From NCBI GenBank assembly GCA_947458545.1, contig CANGYH010000002.1, positions 124,001-188,000 of the forward strand: a DNA stretch of 64,000 nt, in the 5' to 3' direction. Each line of letters opens with the position of its first letter. The stretch's first letter is position 1. This document shows positions 25,698 through 34,217 of this stretch, piece by piece. The notes under the pieces were generated by a model. It was given only the letters and a program-made list of their open reading frames with translations. It was not told where the DNA came from and did not search any database. The position numbers and the translations under genes were made by a program. The DNA comes from Cytophagaceae bacterium. Its GTDB lineage: Bacteria > Bacteroidota > Bacteroidia > Cytophagales > Flexibacteraceae.

Positions 25698-28600
25698 CTA
25701 GCCGTTTAGCTTGTGGAGTATCGCCTGCAAATCTGCAGGATTAAATGGTTTAGACAAAGTTGCCGTCATCCCCGCCTCGGCCACCTGTTGCTCTACCTCG
25801 GCTGTACTGGCCGCCGTTAGCGCGATGATGGGCAACACATCGGCACCGCAGCCGGGCAATTGTCTTATTTGTCGGCTGGCTTCAAAACCATCTAGCAAGG
25901 GCATTTGCAGGTCCATCAACACCAGGTCATAGGTCTTGCTTGTGCAGGCTGCCACAGCCTCTTTGCCGTGTACGGCAATGTCTGGCTCTAGCCCCCAGCG
26001 CTTCAGAAATTTGGTGGCTACCAGGCGGTTTATATCGTTATCTTCTACCAGCAGCACCCGCAGATGGCCAAGATTGGTTTCTGTAATCGTATGAGGAATG
26101 GTCAGCGTCATGTTTGCGGTTTGGGCTATGGGCAGCGTAAGCGAGAAGGAGAATCGAGAGCCCTTGCCAGGCTCAGAGGTTAGTTGGATGTGTGTGCCGA
26201 AGAGATCTAGCAGGCGCTTGGTGATAGACAGCCCCAACCCAGAACCACCATAGAGCCGTGTAGTGCTGTTTTCGGCCTGGGTAAAACTCTCGAAGATGGC
26301 CGCCTGCTTATCTAATGGTATGCCGATGCCCGTATCCTGCACCTCAAAGCGCAGGCAGATTTCACCGTCGGCACGGCCCTCGGTGCGGGCCTGCAGCAGC
26401 ACGCCGCCCACCTGCGTAAACTTGACGGCATTGCCCACCAGGTTGGTTAGTATCTGTGTCAGGCGCACGGGATCTCCCAACACCTGCGCAGGCAAATCTG
26501 CGGGCATGTCCAGCCGCATCTCGATGCCTTTCTCTAGGGCCTGGTGTTTGAAGGTGGCCGCCACCCCCTGCAGTACCTCTTGCAGGCTGAAGGGTATCTT
26601 CTCTAAAGAAACCTTTTGCGCCTCCAGCTTGCCAAAGTCTAGCACGTCGTTAATCAGCGCCAGCAAGTTTTTGCTAGAGAAGAGCATCGTCTGCAGGTTT
26701 TCTGCCTGGTCAGGCCGAGGGGCGTCCTCCAGCAGCAGATGCGATAGCCCGATCACGCAATTGAGGGGCGTGCGCATCTCATGGCTCATCGCGTTGATAA
26801 AGGCTTGCCGAGCCTGGGCGGCCTGCTCGGCCACGTGGCGCGCAAGCTCGAGGGCTTCTTCCGTACGCTTCTGCTCGGTAATTTCTATGCCGTTGCCAAC
26901 AACCATGCGCACATTGCCATCCGCATCCAAAATGGGGCAAAAGCTCCGCTTATAGTACCGCATCAGCCCGTCTGGCCCGGCCGACTCCTCTACCCAGTGC
27001 AGTACCTGCTTGCTCTGTAGTGCCTGCGCAAATTTGGCTTTGCGCATGGCAGGCACGGTAGGTGTGCCACCTATCAGCGCGTAGTATTCAGCATCGTTGC
27101 GGCCCAACAGCAGCTTGCGCCGCTCGGGCAGGGGTACAGCGGCAGGGTTCAAAAAAGTGTAGCGCTGGTCTAAGGTAAGTACCACCACCTCAGACGGCAG
27201 ATGATTCAGAATCGTCTCGTAAAACGTTTTTTGGGCCTTCAGCTCCTGGTCAGCTTGCCTTTCGGCGGTAATGTCGGTAAGGGTAAGCACCAGCCCCTCT
27301 GGCAGCGATGCCGTGTAAATGCGCAGCAAACGTGGTTGGCCTGCTAGGGTGAGCGTTCGCTCTGCCTCGCGTGGCTGCCTGAGCCTCAGGCCCTGCAGGC
27401 ACCAGTTTTGTAGTTCCTCTGCCTCTTGCGCTGGCAATACGTCTGCCAATATCTTACCCTCAAGCGCTTCTGTGCCAAAGAGCCTTTGCGCCATAGGATT
27501 GGCCAAGGCCCACTCCAGGTGCAGCAAGTCGCCGCTGGCATCGTACACCGGCCTCAGTGTAGAGATGGCGTCTTCGGCCGATTGCAGTACGGCCTCCAGC
27601 ATGCGCTGCTGGCTGTCTTTCTCTTGGGCCAGCCTGTGTAGCGTGGTAAGATCCCTTGCAATGAACTGAAAGCGCACCACCCGGCCATCGCCGTTGTAAA
27701 TCGTGTTGCCCGTCTGCCCCAGCCAGATCTCCTCGCCCGAGCGGGCCACGATCGGAAACTCATAATAGGTAGATTCTACCCGGCCGTCTATCGTTTGTTG
27801 GTAATAATGTGCCAGGCGTTCGCGGAAATCCTTGTGCACGAAGGTCATGTAAGATATCGTGCGGAATTCAGCCTTTAGTATCCCCAGCCGGGCCAGCAGG
27901 GCCGGGCTGGCGTATAAAAACCGCCCGTCGTACGAAACTTCGTAGATAAAATCGGCGCTGTTTTCTACCAGCGCCCGGTAGCGCTCCTCGCGTGCCGATA
28001 TATCATCCAGCCGTTGGTACAGCGCCCGGTGGGCCCGCTTCAGGTTGCGTAGCTGGGCCAGCTTTTTGCCATATCTGCTGGCCAGCCTGTTCACCAGCCG
28101 GCGGGTAGCCTCAATGCTGGGGTAGGTTGCAAATAGCCCGACGCCCACCACTACCAAGGCAAGCAAACCCAGCACCAGGTACTGGGCAAGGTTGTAGGCC
28201 CTTATCGCATCCAGGTGCAGGGCCTCTATGCGGGCAATGATGCGCTCGGTTTGGGCCAGGCACCCTTCGTCTTGCACCAACATTTTGCGCGTCAGCCCCT
28301 CGCCCCGTGCAGACCCTACCGGCTCGGCCAGCATCGTGCGGATGGTGCCTTGCAGCTCGCTCATCTGCCCGGTGCCTTGGCTCAGCAATTCTTGCAGAGC
28401 AGGGTCTTGCGTTGGTTCTAGGCCTAGGGCGGCATCGCCAAGCCAAAGTCCGCGCTGCACATGATGCCATTGGGCAAGGTTGGCATCCAGGGCCCTGGCA
28501 GCGTCTTTATCTGCCGGATGATGGTGCAGCCAAAGCGCCAGCTTGCTCACCCGCTGCGAGAGGGCCCGCTGCTGGGTGGCCAGGCTAAGCTGGCGGTACA

Positions 28601-28733
28601 TCTGCTTTTGTGCCACCACAGCACGCTGCTGGGCCAGCATACTTGCCAGCGCGGCGCCCAACATCAGCGCAGTGCTCAGCGCCAATACGCGCAGCAGCCT
28701 CTGCCTAACCCGTTGTGCAAGCCGGTGCTCCAT
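25698..28733 (-). CDS. Membrane hybrid histidine kinase with PilJ/NIT-like sensor and receiver domain
   Basis: 1011 residues. Two membrane helices (about residues 16-36 and 182-205) enclose a periplasmic helical domain carrying QQRALSQRVSKLAL, like the P-box of NarX/PilJ-type four-helix sensors. Then come a coiled coil, about three PAS domains (residues about 260-630), HisKA with AMSHEMRTPLNCVIG (His near residue 649), HATPase (NAVKFT, DTGIGIP, GGSGLGLSI), and a C-terminal receiver (LLVEDNDINRL, Asp in LVLMDLQMP near residue 940). The ATG at 28733 is chosen over a TTG at 28745. The Hpt gene follows. Confidence 0.9.
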   Translation of the reverse strand: MEHRLAQRVRQRLLRVLALSTALMLGAALASMLAQQRAVVAQKQMYRQLSLATQQRALSQRVSKLALWLHHHPADKDAARALDANLAQWHHVQRGLWLGDAALGLEPTQDPALQELLSQGTGQMSELQGTIRTMLAEPVGSARGEGLTRKMLVQDEGCLAQTERIIARIEALHLDAIRAYNLAQYLVLGLLALVVVGVGLFATYPSIEATRRLVNRLASRYGKKLAQLRNLKRAHRALYQRLDDISAREERYRALVENSADFIYEVSYDGRFLYASPALLARLGILKAEFRTISYMTFVHKDFRERLAHYYQQTIDGRVESTYYEFPIVARSGEEIWLGQTGNTIYNGDGRVVRFQFIARDLTTLHRLAQEKDSQQRMLEAVLQSAEDAISTLRPVYDASGDLLHLEWALANPMAQRLFGTEALEGKILADVLPAQEAEELQNWCLQGLRLRQPREAERTLTLAGQPRLLRIYTASLPEGLVLTLTDITAERQADQELKAQKTFYETILNHLPSEVVVLTLDQRYTFLNPAAVPLPERRKLLLGRNDAEYYALIGGTPTVPAMRKAKFAQALQSKQVLHWVEESAGPDGLMRYYKRSFCPILDADGNVRMVVGNGIEITEQKRTEEALELARHVAEQAAQARQAFINAMSHEMRTPLNCVIGLSHLLLEDAPRPDQAENLQTMLFSSKNLLALINDVLDFGKLEAQKVSLEKIPFSLQEVLQGVAATFKHQALEKGIEMRLDMPADLPAQVLGDPVRLTQILTNLVGNAVKFTQVGGVLLQARTEGRADGEICLRFEVQDTGIGIPLDKQAAIFESFTQAENSTTRLYGGSGLGLSITKRLLDLFGTHIQLTSEPGKGSRFSFSLTLPIAQTANMTLTIPHTITETNLGHLRVLLVEDNDINRLVATKFLKRWGLEPDIAVHGKEAVAACTSKTYDLVLMDLQMPLLDGFEASRQIRQLPGCGADVLPIIALTAASTAEVEQQVAEAGMTATLSKPFNPADLQAILHKLNG

Positions 28734-28863
28734 AAGCAGCAGCAAAATGCCCTATCTGCCATTGAAGTTGCACCAACTCTTGGCAAACACTTTTACGGAT
28801 GTAGGAAACCCGCCCAAAAAAGCGCAACCTGCCCAAAAAATGCACAAACCTCTACCCCTCTCG

Positions 28864-29943
28864 CTAGGGTAGAGGCTTGGGCATCTTCTCGAGCTTTGGG
28901 GCGGGCACGGGGGCTTGCCGCCTGCGCCGCAAGGCATCTAGCGCCATCCAGGCGGCAGCCCGGGTAGAGCCTGCCTCTGCCCGCTGCTTGCCTGCAATGT
29001 CGAAGGCCGTGCCATGGGCCGGGCTTGTGCGCACCAGCGGCAGCCCAGCCGTGAAGTTTACCCCCTCGTCGGCAGCCAGCGCCTTAAAGGGTATCAGCCC
29101 TTGGTCGTGGTAGAGGGCCAGCACGCCGTCAAACCGGCGGTATTGGTGCCTGCCAAAGAAGGCATCTGCCGCAAAAGGCCCCAGCAATGTCGGCATCTGG
29201 CCTTTCAGCTCTTGCAGGGCCGGGCCCAGCACATCAATCTCTTCTCGGCCCAGGGTGCCGTCTTCGCCGGCATGGGGGTTCAGGCCCAGCACGGCAATTT
29301 TGGGATGCAAGGCCCCAAAATCTTTGCGCAGGCTGTCGGCAAACAGTTGGAGCCGCTCCTTAAGCCGCTGGGGCGTCAGGGCACGCGGCACGTCTTTGAG
29401 GGGGATATGGTCCGTCAGCAGGGCTACGCGCATAAACTCTGTGGCCATCACCATCAGGCTCTTGCCGCCGCCAAGCTCTCGGGCCAGGTAATCTGTATGG
29501 CCCGTGGCGGCAAAGGCTTCGGGCATATTGCTCTTGGCAATGGGGGCCGTCACCAGGGCTTGGAGGGTGCCTGCCTTGGCATCTGCCACGGCTTTGGCCA
29601 GGCTCAGGTAGGCAGCCTGTCCACTCTCGGCGGTGGGTTTGCCCAGTTGTACCTCCCAGTCGTCTTCCCAAGCCGAGAGCAGGTTGATCTTTTTAGGGTT
29701 TACCTGCTCCAGCGACGAGATGAAGTGCCAAGGCAGATCCTCGCCTTGGTCTGCCATGGCCTTGCGATACCGCCTGACGAGCCTACCGTTGCCATAAACC
29801 ACAGGTACGCACAAATTGAGCAGGCGAGGGTCGGCCAGCGTTTTGAGCACAACCTCTGGCCCGATGCCGTTGGTGTCGCCGAGCGTGAAGCCCAACAAGG
29901 GGCGTTGTGGGTCTCGGCCTTCGGGCCCGGGTTTAACTTGCAT
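28864..29943 (-). CDS. pdxA: 4-hydroxythreonine-4-phosphate dehydrogenase
   Basis: 359 residues. PdxA oxidises 4-phosphohydroxy-L-threonine on the way to pyridoxal 5'-phosphate. Motifs: GFTLGDTNGIGPEVVLKTL, TAPIAKSNM, FAATGHTDYLA (metal His), LGLNPHAGEDG, VLALYHDQGLIPFK (metal His) and VRTSPAHGTAFDIAGK (metal His). The start at 29943 gives the normal N-terminus. Divergent from gldD with only 17 bp between start codons. Confidence 0.93.
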   Translation of the reverse strand: MQVKPGPEGRDPQRPLLGFTLGDTNGIGPEVVLKTLADPRLLNLCVPVVYGNGRLVRRYRKAMADQGEDLPWHFISSLEQVNPKKINLLSAWEDDWEVQLGKPTAESGQAAYLSLAKAVADAKAGTLQALVTAPIAKSNMPEAFAATGHTDYLARELGGGKSLMVMATEFMRVALLTDHIPLKDVPRALTPQRLKERLQLFADSLRKDFGALHPKIAVLGLNPHAGEDGTLGREEIDVLGPALQELKGQMPTLLGPFAADAFFGRHQYRRFDGVLALYHDQGLIPFKALAADEGVNFTAGLPLVRTSPAHGTAFDIAGKQRAEAGSTRAAAWMALDALRRRRQAPVPAPKLEKMPKPLP

Positions 29944-29960
29944 CAGATTTGCTGTTGATG

Positions 29961-30584
29961 ATGGAAAAGCCGCCTGCCTCTGTACGGTCGCGCAAAAGTA
30001 GATGCTTGGCCCTGCTTGCCGCTTGCCTGCTGGCCATACCCGCCTGCACGGCAGACTTTGTGCCAAAGCCTAAGGGCTACCCCCATGTAGCCTTGCCAGC
30101 CCCAGCCTACAAACCGCTAGAGCTGGCCACGCCCTACACGTTTAAGCACAGCACCCACGCCCTTGCCGCCCCAGACAGCGACGGCCACACCGAGCCCGGC
30201 TGGATAGACCTCTACTACCCGGCCTTCGACGCCACCGTAGAGTTTACCTATAAGCCCTTGCGCAACGGCCAGGGTCCAGACGGCAAATCGCTCAACTCGT
30301 ACATAGAAGATGCCCGCCGCCTTGCCAACAAACATCAGGTAAAAGCCAGCGGCATAGACGAGCAACAGCGCCGCACTCTGGCTGGCAACCGAGCCATCCT
30401 CTTCAGGCTCAGTGGCCAGGTGCCCACCCAGGTGCAGTTCTATGTCACAGACTCTGCCCGCCACTTCTTGCGCGGCGCCCTGTACTTTAAAACGGCCACC
30501 AAAAACGACAGCCTGGCCCCCATGATCAACTACATTGCCCGAGACATGGATACCCTGCTGGCCACCCTGCAATGGCGCCGCTAG
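29961..30584 (+). CDS. gldD: Gliding-motility lipoprotein GldD
   Basis: 207 residues. A basic N-terminus and hydrophobic core (CLALLAACLLAIPAC) end in a lipobox Cys. The mature protein matches GldD: DFVPKPKGYPHVALP, TPYTFKHSTHALA, PGWIDLYYPAFDATVEFTYK, SYIEDARRLANKHQVKA, and VQFYVTDSARHFLRGALYFK. GldD is needed for gliding in Flavobacterium johnsoniae and is associated there with the type IX secretion/gliding apparatus; its biochemical role is unknown. The start could be ATG 29958 or 29961. Overlaps the GSCFA gene by 13 bp. Confidence 0.88.
   Translation: MEKPPASVRSRKSRCLALLAACLLAIPACTADFVPKPKGYPHVALPAPAYKPLELATPYTFKHSTHALAAPDSDGHTEPGWIDLYYPAFDATVEFTYKPLRNGQGPDGKSLNSYIEDARRLANKHQVKASGIDEQQRRTLAGNRAILFRLSGQVPTQVQFYVTDSARHFLRGALYFKTATKNDSLAPMINYIARDMDTLLATLQWRR
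29993..30000 (-). promoter_or_regulatory. -7 promoter element for pdxA inside gldD (TACTTTTG)
   Basis: Exact TAnnTTTG on the minus strand, 49 bases before the pdxA ATG but within the 5' coding part of the divergent gldD gene. Confidence 0.5.
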
Positions 30585-31540
30585 ATACGCTGAGGCTCCA
30601 GGTGCGTCCGCTGGCACCAGAGGGCTGGCTAGGCTACCAATCTGCAGGCATGCTGCTGGGCTCTTGCTTTGCCACCGAGATAGGCCAGCGCCTGCAAACA
30701 GATGGCTTCGGGTGTACGATAAACCCGTATGGCAACATCTTTAACCCCATATCGCTCTTCGGCAGTCTAAGCCTGACGGCCGAGCAGGTAGAGGCCTCCC
30801 TCGTCGGCCGAGACGGTATCTACACCAGCTTCCTGCTCCACTCCGACGTTTGGGGTGCAACCCCGCAAGCCCTGCTGGCCCAGTTTGCCCACCAACGCCA
30901 ACGCCTGCTGGCCGCACTTGATGAGGCTTCCTGGCTGGCCATCACGCTCGGCACGGCCTGGGTCTATACAGATAACGAGACAGGCCTGCTCTGCACCAAC
31001 CTGCACAAACAGCCCGCAGCCCGCTTTGGCCGAAGGCTATTATCGGTAGAAGAGATCCTGCAAGCCTGGCAAATATTCTACGATGCGTTGCCTGCCACAG
31101 CGCGGCAACGCATCATCGTCACCATAAGTCCCGTTATCCACGGGCGCGATGGCCTGGCAGACAACAGCCTGAGCAAGGCCGTACTCACCGTAGCCGCCCA
31201 CCAAATGACGCGATGGCCCGGCGTGGCCTACTTTCCGGCCCAAGAGATCGTCCGAGACGAGCTGCGAGACTACCGCTTCTATGCCGACGACATGCAGCAC
31301 CCTTCGGCCCAAGCGGCAGACATCGTCTATCAGCGTTTTTTAGACTATGCCATGGCACCCGCCGATGCAGAAACCCTCCGCAACTATCGCAGCCTGGCCG
31401 CCTTTGCACGCCACCGCCCTCGCCTGGTAGATACCGCCCAATACCAGGCCAAGCTAACGGCGCTAGAGGCCTTGCCCGTGCCAGAGGCTGCCAAAGCGCC
31501 CCTGCGCACGCTGCTCGCTGCCCATTTAGCCCAGGGCTAA
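30572..31540 (+). CDS. GSCFA-domain protein
   Basis: 322 residues. The family signature is LLGSCFATEIG near residue 30, followed by NPYGNIFNPISL, ITLGTAWVYTD and ISPVIHGRDGLADNSLSKAVL, with the later YFPAQEIVRDELRDYRFY. GSCFA proteins are related to SGNH/GDSL-like hydrolases and are common in Bacteroidota; their substrate is unknown. It overlaps gldD by 13 bp and the convergent DUF3109 gene by 4 bp. Confidence 0.87.
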   Translation: MAPLDTLRLQVRPLAPEGWLGYQSAGMLLGSCFATEIGQRLQTDGFGCTINPYGNIFNPISLFGSLSLTAEQVEASLVGRDGIYTSFLLHSDVWGATPQALLAQFAHQRQRLLAALDEASWLAITLGTAWVYTDNETGLLCTNLHKQPAARFGRRLLSVEEILQAWQIFYDALPATARQRIIVTISPVIHGRDGLADNSLSKAVLTVAAHQMTRWPGVAYFPAQEIVRDELRDYRFYADDMQHPSAQAADIVYQRFLDYAMAPADAETLRNYRSLAAFARHRPRLVDTAQYQAKLTALEALPVPEAAKAPLRTLLAAHLAQG

Positions 31541-32115
31541 AGTTTGGGCTTTAGCAGCGGCTGGGCTTTTTGGTCGAGCTCATCATACCAGGCCTGGCCA
31601 AATCGCCTAATCAGCGGCTTGCGCAAAAACTGGTAAACCGGCACCTGCAGCGCCTCGCCAAGGCTGCACGCCGGCGAGCAGATATGCCACTGGTGATAAT
31701 TGATGGCCTCATATTGGTCGTACCGGGTAATGCGTATTGGGTAAAGGTGGCAGCTTATGGGCTTAGGCCAGTCTATCACGCCCTCCTCGTAGGCTTTCTC
31801 AAAGGCGCACTTCAAATGCCCGTTGGCCTCATAAAAGGCAAACACGCACTCCCTGCCGTTTACGGTACTGGTAGAGTAGTCGCCTTCATGGTCTTTGATG
31901 TAAGGCCCCTGAGCCGCAAGTGCGGCACGACCTTCGGCGCTCATATAGGGCAACACCTTATCTACCAGGGCCTCCACCACAGGCAGCTCGTCTTCTTCCA
32001 GAGGCGCGCCCAGATCTCCCTCTACGCAGCAGGCACCCTTGCATTTGTTCAGGTCGCACACAAAGCGGCGCTCTGCTACGTCGTCAGACAATACCGTATT
32101 CCCGATTACAATCAT
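31537..32115 (-). CDS. DUF3109 cysteine-rich protein
   Basis: 192 residues. The N-terminus has RFVCDLNKCKGACCVEGD and later CVFAF, HLKCAF, ISCHLYPIRI and WHICSPACSLG, giving a Cys set suited to an Fe-S cluster or zinc site, related to the YkgJ-type cluster-binding families. Conserved in Bacteroidota; function unknown. The ATG at 32115 (MIVIGNTV) is the conserved start. Not obviously linked to neighbours. Confidence 0.85.
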   Translation of the reverse strand: MIVIGNTVLSDDVAERRFVCDLNKCKGACCVEGDLGAPLEEDELPVVEALVDKVLPYMSAEGRAALAAQGPYIKDHEGDYSTSTVNGRECVFAFYEANGHLKCAFEKAYEEGVIDWPKPISCHLYPIRITRYDQYEAINYHQWHICSPACSLGEALQVPVYQFLRKPLIRRFGQAWYDELDQKAQPLLKPKL

Positions 32116-32228
32116 CCCTCCCTGGCCGAAGCAGCTAAAGCTGCTGATACGACGCGCCCCAAAGGTAAAAAGTTCGGCCCGCGCCCTGCTAGCCCGCTGG
32201 CAGATAGCCTTACACCTTACTATACATA

Positions 32229-32260
32229 AAAGGCCCGCCACCTCATCGGGCCGGGCCTTT
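32229..32260 (-). terminator. Terminator after the small membrane gene
   Basis: 8-bp arms AAAGGCCC (32229-32236) and GGGCCTTT (32253-32260) with a GC-rich inner part; on the minus strand the hairpin ends in CCTTTTA. It serves the 52-residue membrane gene at 32285-32443. Confidence 0.7.
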
Positions 32261-32284
32261 GCAGCAGGTTTAGAGCAGGCGCCG

Positions 32285-32443
32285 TCAGGCACTGGCCCCG
32301 CGCACCACACGCAGCAGCACAGCCACAATGGCCAGCACCAGCAAAATGTGGATAAAATTGCCGACGGCCTGGCCGAAGCCTAAGAAGCCAACCAGCCACA
32401 ATACAATCAGTATGACGGCCACGTAATAGAGTAGATTGCCCAT
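32285..32443 (-). CDS. Lmo0937-type small membrane protein
   Basis: 52 residues: starts MGNLLYYVAVILIVLWLVGF, followed by LGFGQAVGNFIHILLVLAIV, and ends RVVRGASA. Two hydrophobic helices joined by a Gly-rich turn match the small lmo0937/DUF5670-type membrane proteins, which are widespread in Bacteroidota and of unknown function, often stress-linked. It has its own terminator downstream. Confidence 0.75.
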   Translation of the reverse strand: MGNLLYYVAVILIVLWLVGFLGFGQAVGNFIHILLVLAIVAVLLRVVRGASA

Positions 32444-32491
32444 TTTGCGTTGAGAGGTTTGGGTTTAGGTTACCCTACCTTCTACGCCAGG

Positions 32492-33256
32492 CTAGGGGCG
32501 GGGTTGCGCAAGGGCGGCCTCTACAAGGGGCAGCCAAAAGGCGGGGTTGTACTTGCCAACGGCGTGTACAACCAGCGGCAAGGCCTGGCCCTCGGCGGGC
32601 AGCTGGGTTTCCATGGCAAATGTTGCCGCCGTTTGGGCATCTGGCAGGGTAAAAAAGGGCAGGGCAGGGGCCAGCACCTGCGTCCAAAAGACATCCTCTT
32701 GCCGGTGGGCGGCAAGCCAGTCTGCCTCTTTGGGGCCGTGGGCGGCATACCAAAGCCATGCCCGCAGAAAATGGCCTATGCGCCGCAGGCTGGCCCCACC
32801 GTTGCCCACCGCTGGCACCAGCCTGCCGGCAGGCTGGCCCCAGCGTTTTTGGGCGTAGGCCTGCACGCCTGGCAGCCAGGCGGCCTGCTCCCAAGGGGCG
32901 CCCAGGTAGCTGTAACCCGCCTGCAACCAAGGCTCCAGGTTGCCGTGCAACAGACAGGCATCCGTTTGCACCAGCAGCATATACCTGTAGCGTGCAAAGC
33001 GCAGGTAAAAGCCCGGGCTGGCCGTAAGCTTGCTGTAGGCCTCTACAGAGGCAAAATGCCTTGGTGCAAAGGGCTGCACCTTTGCGCCAGGCACCAACCT
33101 GAGGTAAGCCGCCAAAGGCAGCCCCTCTGGCGCGGCAAACACAATCGGGTAACGCCCACCCAGCAACTGCAACGAGCGCAGCGCCAGCACCTCGTCGGCC
33201 GAGGGCGCGGGTGCATAGATGGGCACCACCACCACACAGCGGTTGTCTTTAGCCAC
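32492..33256 (-). CDS. DUF5672 glycosyltransferase-like protein
   Basis: 254 residues. Typical features: an N-terminal beta strand VVVVPIYAP, the pattern YRYMLLVQTDACLLHGNLEPWLQAGYSYLGAPW with a DxD-like acidic site, then GNGGASLRRIGHFL and HRQEDVFWTQV. DUF5672 proteins lie in the GT-A-like glycosyltransferase group and often sit in polysaccharide clusters. It starts within the last codons of the upstream glycosyltransferase gene (8 bp overlap). Confidence 0.8.
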   Translation of the reverse strand: MAKDNRCVVVVPIYAPAPSADEVLALRSLQLLGGRYPIVFAAPEGLPLAAYLRLVPGAKVQPFAPRHFASVEAYSKLTASPGFYLRFARYRYMLLVQTDACLLHGNLEPWLQAGYSYLGAPWEQAAWLPGVQAYAQKRWGQPAGRLVPAVGNGGASLRRIGHFLRAWLWYAAHGPKEADWLAAHRQEDVFWTQVLAPALPFFTLPDAQTAATFAMETQLPAEGQALPLVVHAVGKYNPAFWLPLVEAALAQPRP

Positions 33257-34181
33257 GCCCGGTTAATTTTTCTTTCAGTTTGCGCCAAAGCCCTTTGGCC
33301 AGCTCGCTAAAGGCATAATAGCGGTGGAAGTGCTGCCCTCTGTAAAAGAAAGCCTGCTCCCATGCCCAAGACCGTGCCATATACGGCGGATGCGCCAGTG
33401 GCCAGGCCAGCGCCTCTGCCTGCAGGCCAGCCGATGGATGGGCATCGTCTAAGGCATTGGTAGCCCCCTCGCCAAAGCCTACGTTCACAACCAGGTTCTG
33501 GGCCGGTATGGCACACAGGCCATTCTGTGCCAGCATCGAGTATGCCCAGCGGAACCCCCAGCTCTTCATCGCGCCCGTCTTCAGATCCGCCACGATCTTT
33601 TCTTCAAACGCACGCCGAAAGGGATCGGGGTAGTGCAGCGCCAGGCTACCGTCGGTGGCCATGGCATCAAAATGGGCCAGGTCTGCCCGGTACCATGCCC
33701 AGCGGTCTCGCCAGGTGGCCCACCCCCAGATGAGCGGATGCGTCGAAAAAAAGTAGCTGTACTCGGCCCCTTGCACCAGGTTCAAATTGCAGCCGCCTAC
33801 CATGCCCACGCGCTTGTCGTGGCGGTAACGCTCAATAAGCTCCTCGCAAAACGCAAAGAAGTCTGGCGTAGGTACGGTATCATCCTCTAGAATGATGCCT
33901 GCCTCTTCCTCCTCAAAAAACCAGGTGATGGCCTGCTCTACATGACGCTGCAAGCCCAGATTTTCTGGCTGTTGCCTGTAAAACCGCTGCCCTCCGCCAC
34001 CTATGGCCCTCAGCATGGCCCTGACGGCAGGCACAGCCTCGGCGTCGCCCGCATGGCCGGGGCGTGGGCCGTCTTGGGCCAGGTAGAGGCGCGCGGGCCC
34101 GTAAGCCTCGATGGCATCAAGCACCAGCCGGGTTTGCGCCGTTTTGTTGAAGGTGAGCAGTAAGATGGGCAGCTTGGCCAT
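33249..34181 (-). CDS. GT-A family glycosyltransferase (hemolytic-protein-HlpA-like)
   Basis: 310 residues starting MAKLPILLLTFNKTAQ. A GT-A-like core has the acidic site AGIILEDDTVPTPDFF, preceded by LAQDGPRPG and NLGLQRHVEQAI, and followed by GGCNLNL, FSTHPLIWGWATWRDRW and a C-terminal helical part. This matches nucleotide-sugar transferases annotated as HlpA-like in other genomes. Acceptor unknown. Lies between asnB (33 bp) and the DUF5672 gene on the same strand. Confidence 0.78.
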   Translation of the reverse strand: MAKLPILLLTFNKTAQTRLVLDAIEAYGPARLYLAQDGPRPGHAGDAEAVPAVRAMLRAIGGGGQRFYRQQPENLGLQRHVEQAITWFFEEEEAGIILEDDTVPTPDFFAFCEELIERYRHDKRVGMVGGCNLNLVQGAEYSYFFSTHPLIWGWATWRDRWAWYRADLAHFDAMATDGSLALHYPDPFRRAFEEKIVADLKTGAMKSWGFRWAYSMLAQNGLCAIPAQNLVVNVGFGEGATNALDDAHPSAGLQAEALAWPLAHPPYMARSWAWEQAFFYRGQHFHRYYAFSELAKGLWRKLKEKLTGRG

Positions 34182-34209
34182 GCACAAAGCGCCACCGCCG
34201 TGGCGGCAG

Positions 34210-34217
34210 CAAAACTA
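34210..34217 (-). promoter_or_regulatory. -7 promoter element (TAGTTTTG)
   Basis: Exact match on the minus strand, 28 bases before the glycosyltransferase ATG at 34181 and overlapping the asnB stop codon, so the glycosyltransferase pair could be expressed apart from asnB. Confidence 0.45.
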
